From positions 95,565,996-95,629,995 of the forward strand of contig JAMXBB010000001.1 of NCBI GenBank assembly GCA_024138015.1: 64,000 bases of DNA, in the 5' to 3' direction. Shown here piece by piece: positions 60,772 through 64,000 of the stretch. The stretch is from Lumnitzera littorea. Lineage: Eukaryota > Streptophyta > Magnoliopsida > Myrtales > Combretaceae. The position numbers and the translations under genes were made by a program. Within the stretch, counting starts at the first letter, position 1, and the number at the start of each line of letters is the position of its first letter. The notes under the pieces are model-generated. The model saw only the letters and a list, made by a program, of their open reading frames with translations, was not told where the DNA came from and searched no databases.

Positions 60772-61186
60772 TGATACGTACCATGATTAAGAATAGATAA
60801 GGCCGTTTGTTAAATGGATCCAAGCTTGAAAAGAATAATGAGGAATGCATGAAAAAACAAAAAAGTGAACAAAAAGTAAGTAAATCCACGAACAGCTCCA
60901 AAGGATATGAAGTACTAATGGAACTTCCGAAAATTTACGACATAACTTGATATGACGCATAAATTAGTCTCGGTGAGGTTACTCGTCACCTAACCTTATT
61001 TAAGGATTATAATAAGAGTGAAATGAAAGTAAATAATCAGTATTTTTTAGAGGAAGAATATTTAATGTATTAATGGTAATCTCATTCCAACTACAAAAAT
61101 AAGGATATTTACACTAGATAAATTAGGATAACTTGCTTAAAAAGGAAAATAACAAAAAAGGTATTTTCTAAAGAAGTAATGTACTA
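60772..61186 (-). repeat. Gypsy-3 5' LTR, truncated
   Basis: 415 bp of the expected 875. Starts TGATACGTACCATGATTAAG and is lost after AAAGAAGTAATGTACTA, where TA-rich repeat takes over. Confidence 0.88.
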
Positions 61187-61265
61187 TATATTATATATAT
61201 ACTATATATTATACTATATATAATATATAATATGCTATACTATATATATTATATATTATATTAAT
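61187..61265. repeat. AT-rich repeat at the Gypsy-3 break
   Basis: TATATTATATATATACTATA-type repeats, nearly free of G and C, directly at the truncated LTR edge. Confidence 0.85.
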
Positions 61266-62048
61266 ATCTATTGAGGAAAATTCAATTTCATGAGAAATGA
61301 CGATTGACGTAAAGTTTTAGATTTAGTTAGAGGGAAAAAAAAAGAAATAGATGAATAGATTATAAATTATTTATAACAATTGATAAAAATTTAGAAAAAG
61401 AAAAAAAATTATTTATAATAATTAAAGAAAATTTGAAAAAAAAAAAATAATACTTACGGTTTAATGACCTTAAACAATCAGTTTAGATGAACTGTCCTAA
61501 ATTGACCTCGGTTTACTCCTCAACATGCTTATGAGCCGATAATTTAGGATCAATTTTAGGGTGGGTTGAATTGGTGCACTCTTCTAATGCCAAGGGATTG
61601 ACAAACTAAACTTGGGCAAAAATATAGGAAACATGTAATCCTATTATTTTTATATGTCACTCTTCAAATGAAGGGTATTAGAAACAGATATCTGCTTGTT
61701 GGGTCACTCTTCAAATATTGGTAGACCAATATTATTTCAACCCTGGGAAGTAACATCTCTACCGTTGAGTCTAGAGGAAAGACGGTAGCTCTTACTTACC
61801 TTAGACCGCATTGAGAACTATTGTATTGGAGACAAACTTAAATTAGGCGCCAATATAAGAAGGATGAAAATCTGTTGATTTAAATAGCCGTTTTTTTCCT
61901 GAGCCACCCGTCTCCATACACACACACTCTCTCTCTCTCTCTCTCCATCACCACATTTTTTCTTTTAATTACCGTTTGTTATACCCAACGAAGTCTTACA
62001 TCATAAAATCTGACTGAAAATCTCCGCATCAAATTAATCTCCATAACA
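61266..62048. other. intergenic; probable promoter and leader of the gene at 62049
   Basis: No ORF. A (CT)n run at 61927-61945 lies about 100 bp before the ATG; CT tracts are frequent in plant 5' leaders. No clear TATA box assigned. Confidence 0.4.
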
Positions 62049-62755
62049 ATGCTCCTCCAAACCCAAACCCTAACCCTAACCCTAACCCTAACCCCAACCC
62101 TCGGTCCTTCCCTTACTCTTCCCTCCAATTCCTCATCATCTCTGCTTGTTCCATCACTCGGTAAGTTATATATATATATATATGAAGATTCACCTTGCCT
62201 TGTTTTAACGATTTGTAGATTAAAGAAGAAAAAAAAGAAGAAAACTGTATTTTGATATTATATTATTAACTGGGTCTCGCTGAGATTGCCCATGCAGTTG
62301 TTAAAAGGCTAAAAGAAATTGTTTTACTTATTCCCTATGATTACATTTGTGGAAATAGGTGAAACAGGTGGCTCCGTTGAAATTTTCCTTGCTAATTTTG
62401 CGTTCGGTTGATTACTTTGTATTTTAGGGAAGCGACTGAATGGAATTAGATGGAATTGGAGGAAGTGTTCTAGGATGATTCTTTTGGCTTCGAGTGATTC
62501 GGATTCAAACAGTACGAGGAAAAACAAAAGGTTCGGTTGTTTTGGTCAGTCACGTGTCTGACTTTTGGTATAACTAGTGTCTTTTTTTTTTTTTTTTTAA
62601 ATCCTCCGTTTTCACATCTGGAAATGCCTTAGATAATTTTAGATTGTTTTAAATGTAGCTTTTGTACCCTATTTTCTAGGCAAACCCTGATAGTGATTGT
62701 GTTCATTGCACTGCTGTGGGGGGTACCAATATGCTTGTTTGTATTTTATTATTGA
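62049..62755 (+). CDS. hypothetical small protein, possibly plastid-targeted and membrane-anchored (three predicted exons)
   Basis: Predicted exons 62049-62160 (donor CTCG|GTAAGT), 62428-62530 (acceptor TATTTTAG; weak donor AAAAG|GTTCGG) and 62680-62755 (acceptor TTTTCTAG), giving 96 residues and a TGA stop. Residues 1-37 are rich in Thr, Leu, Ser and Pro without acidic residues (LTLTLTLTPTLGPSLTLPSN) and are partly encoded by a telomere-like repeat. Residues 38-71 are basic then polar (GKRLNGIRWNWRKCSRMILL, SSDSDSNSTRKNKR). The end is a 20-plus-residue hydrophobic stretch (TLIVIVFIALLWG...FVFYY), a likely membrane helix. The first part looks like a chloroplast transit peptide. Alternatively a GT at 62723 is a donor and the gene continues right, possibly out of the window. 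I do not recognise the family; the model rests on splice sites and composition only. Confidence 0.45.
62068..62091 (+). repeat. telomere-like (CCCTAA)4 inside the first exon
   Basis: Four perfect CCCTAA units, with decayed units on both sides (AAACCC, CCCCAACCC). In frame they encode alternating Leu-Thr. Confidence 0.95.
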
Positions 62756-64000
62756 TTCACATGTTGGTTGTGATTTTTTGTGTCAGACCATGCTAATTTG
62801 TATGTTGGCTTTCTTTTTAAAAGCACCTTCTGGGTTTATGTTATAGCCTTAGCCCGTCTGTTTTAAATGCTACATTATTTTTAGCTAAGGTTTGTTGGTC
62901 AAGTTCTTCTGCAGAACTCTTTGTTTCATCAGGTTTGATTTCAAAGTATAGAAGGGAAATTAGAGTTATAAACAAGTTGAATTGAGATGATGTACTATTG
63001 GACTCGAGTTGGAGTTTGACTTGAAATTTTTAAGTTCAAGCTTAATTTGAATTTGGTCAAGTTTAAAATTTTGAACTCGATTTTGACTCAAAATAGTCCT
63101 TAATGAGCTCAAACTCAACTCAATTAAGCTCATTTAGGCTTAATTAATTTTTTTATTGAAAATTGTTCATCTGTTGATTAAAATAATATTGATACCTAAA
63201 CTGAACTCAAATTAGATTAACATTTTAATTTAATTTAATTTGAGTTTGATTAGGCTCACGGCTAGTTGAATTATATATTGTGAAGCTTAGGTTCATTTCA
63301 TTAAAACACTCAAGCAGGTTGAGTTCAAGCATGCCTCAAATTTGATTAAACATTTAGTTGACTAAATCTCAAGTAGCTCGCTAATAAGCTTGGTACAACC
63401 ACACCTCTTAGAGGAGCTACAGTTTCAGCTGTACAACAATATATAGGTTGTTGATTATTCAAGCTTTAAATCTTGGAAGAGCATTTCCTTGTTCTTCCAT
63501 ATGCAATGTGAAGCTTAATGGATGTGTGGTCATTCCTGTACTTTTATTTTCTCTTATAGATCTTGGGAACACTATGTTAGGACTCATCTTGTTAGTTGGG
63601 GTTTTGGCTTTCTAAATGTTGTAAAGTCTAAATTTGAGGAGAAAAGAGTTGAAAAATATAAGGTAGTATTTGGTTGCGTAATTTTTGTGGTACTAAAACT
63701 GAACAAAAAATTTTGTTTTATATTTCATTTGTAACTTTACTTGATGATTAAATAAAAAATTATATAGAAAAACAAAATTTATAAGATAAAGATAAAAATA
63801 AAAATATTTTGCATTCTTAAAATATCCTTCTGAATTCATCATTTGTGACTTCTTTCCTAGAGCTCTCATGTTTCACTCCAGATTAATATTATTTTTATTG
63901 AATATTAGAAAAAATCATTTATTTATAATATAAATAGTTAATTTTTTAATAGCTAGCAAATCTTTAATATTATATATAATTTGTTTAATTATATGAATTT
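62756..64000. other. intron or intergenic, AT-rich, with a repeat-like block
   Basis: About 62990-63400 is dense in GAGTTTGA, AACTCGA and CTCAAACTCAACTCAA words in both orientations, as in short non-autonomous plant transposons. Nothing coding is supported. If the gene at 62049 continues, this is its intron. Confidence 0.4.

Larger units (their letters stand above)
55192..61186 (-). mobile_element. Gypsy-3: degenerate Ty3/gypsy element with truncated 5' LTR
   Basis: Minus strand: partial 5' LTR 60772-61186, primer site 60757-60768, gag and pol remnants about 60550-56100, purine-rich tract beside 56067 (minus strand CCCGGACGGAA), complete 3' LTR 55192-56066. The 5' LTR stops where an AT repeat begins (61187), so no right target duplication exists. 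Related to Gypsy-1 in gag-pol layout but with different LTRs, which match the solo LTR at 30615-31465. Confidence 0.92.

Noticed and set aside
1..64000. CRISPR arrays, bacterial operons, viral replication genes
   Set aside because: No regularly spaced repeats, Shine-Dalgarno-linked gene strings or viral genes; all signals are those of plant nuclear DNA.

Overview
This is an AT-rich nuclear window from a plant, almost certainly a eudicot. The evidence is spliced genes with GT-AG introns, a type I MADS-box gene, a plant TFIIE-beta gene, and several layers of LTR retrotransposons (Ty3/gypsy, Ty1/copia and a Cassandra-type TRIM). I cannot name the species. Most of the window is transposon wreckage or AT-rich intergenic DNA. 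I find two well-supported host genes and one probable small one.

Layout. 565-7675: a full-length, dead Ty3/gypsy element on the minus strand (Gypsy-1). Its 5' LTR is interrupted by a complete Cassandra-type TRIM (6823-7377) with 5S-rRNA-like LTRs. 8416-8837: a fold-back structure around an AT-rich core. 12382-14647 (+): a four-exon TFIIE-beta gene. 17811-28024 (-): a full-length 10.2 kb Sirevirus-like Ty1/copia element with an extra ORF between pol and the 3' LTR. 28387-35313 (+): a second gypsy element (Gypsy-2) with a perfect 5-bp target duplication, itself interrupted by a solo LTR (30615-31465) of the Gypsy-3 family. 35314-44990: no genes, only old dispersed repeats. 45019-46460 (-): a two-exon type I MADS-box gene. 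46461-52550: AT-rich, with local duplications and a MITE-like block. 52556-53850 (-): a gypsy integrase fragment. 55192-61186 (-): a third gypsy element (Gypsy-3) whose 5' LTR is cut off at an AT repeat. 62049-62755 (+): probable exons of a small, possibly plastid-targeted membrane protein whose N-terminus is encoded by a telomere-like repeat.

The host genes are not functionally linked. TFIIE-beta is a general RNA polymerase II factor; the MADS gene is probably a reproductive-tissue regulator by family. All autonomous retroelements here are dead: each has many in-frame stops, mostly explainable by C:G to T:A transitions as expected of methylated DNA, and each has lost at least one catalytic residue. 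No undescribed biological system could be established. The most unusual items are the nested Cassandra element with a damaged 5S-like box, the 452-codon ORF remnant in the env position of the copia element, the GGCGTCCGGATGCTA-like motif family in that element, and the small gene at the right edge.
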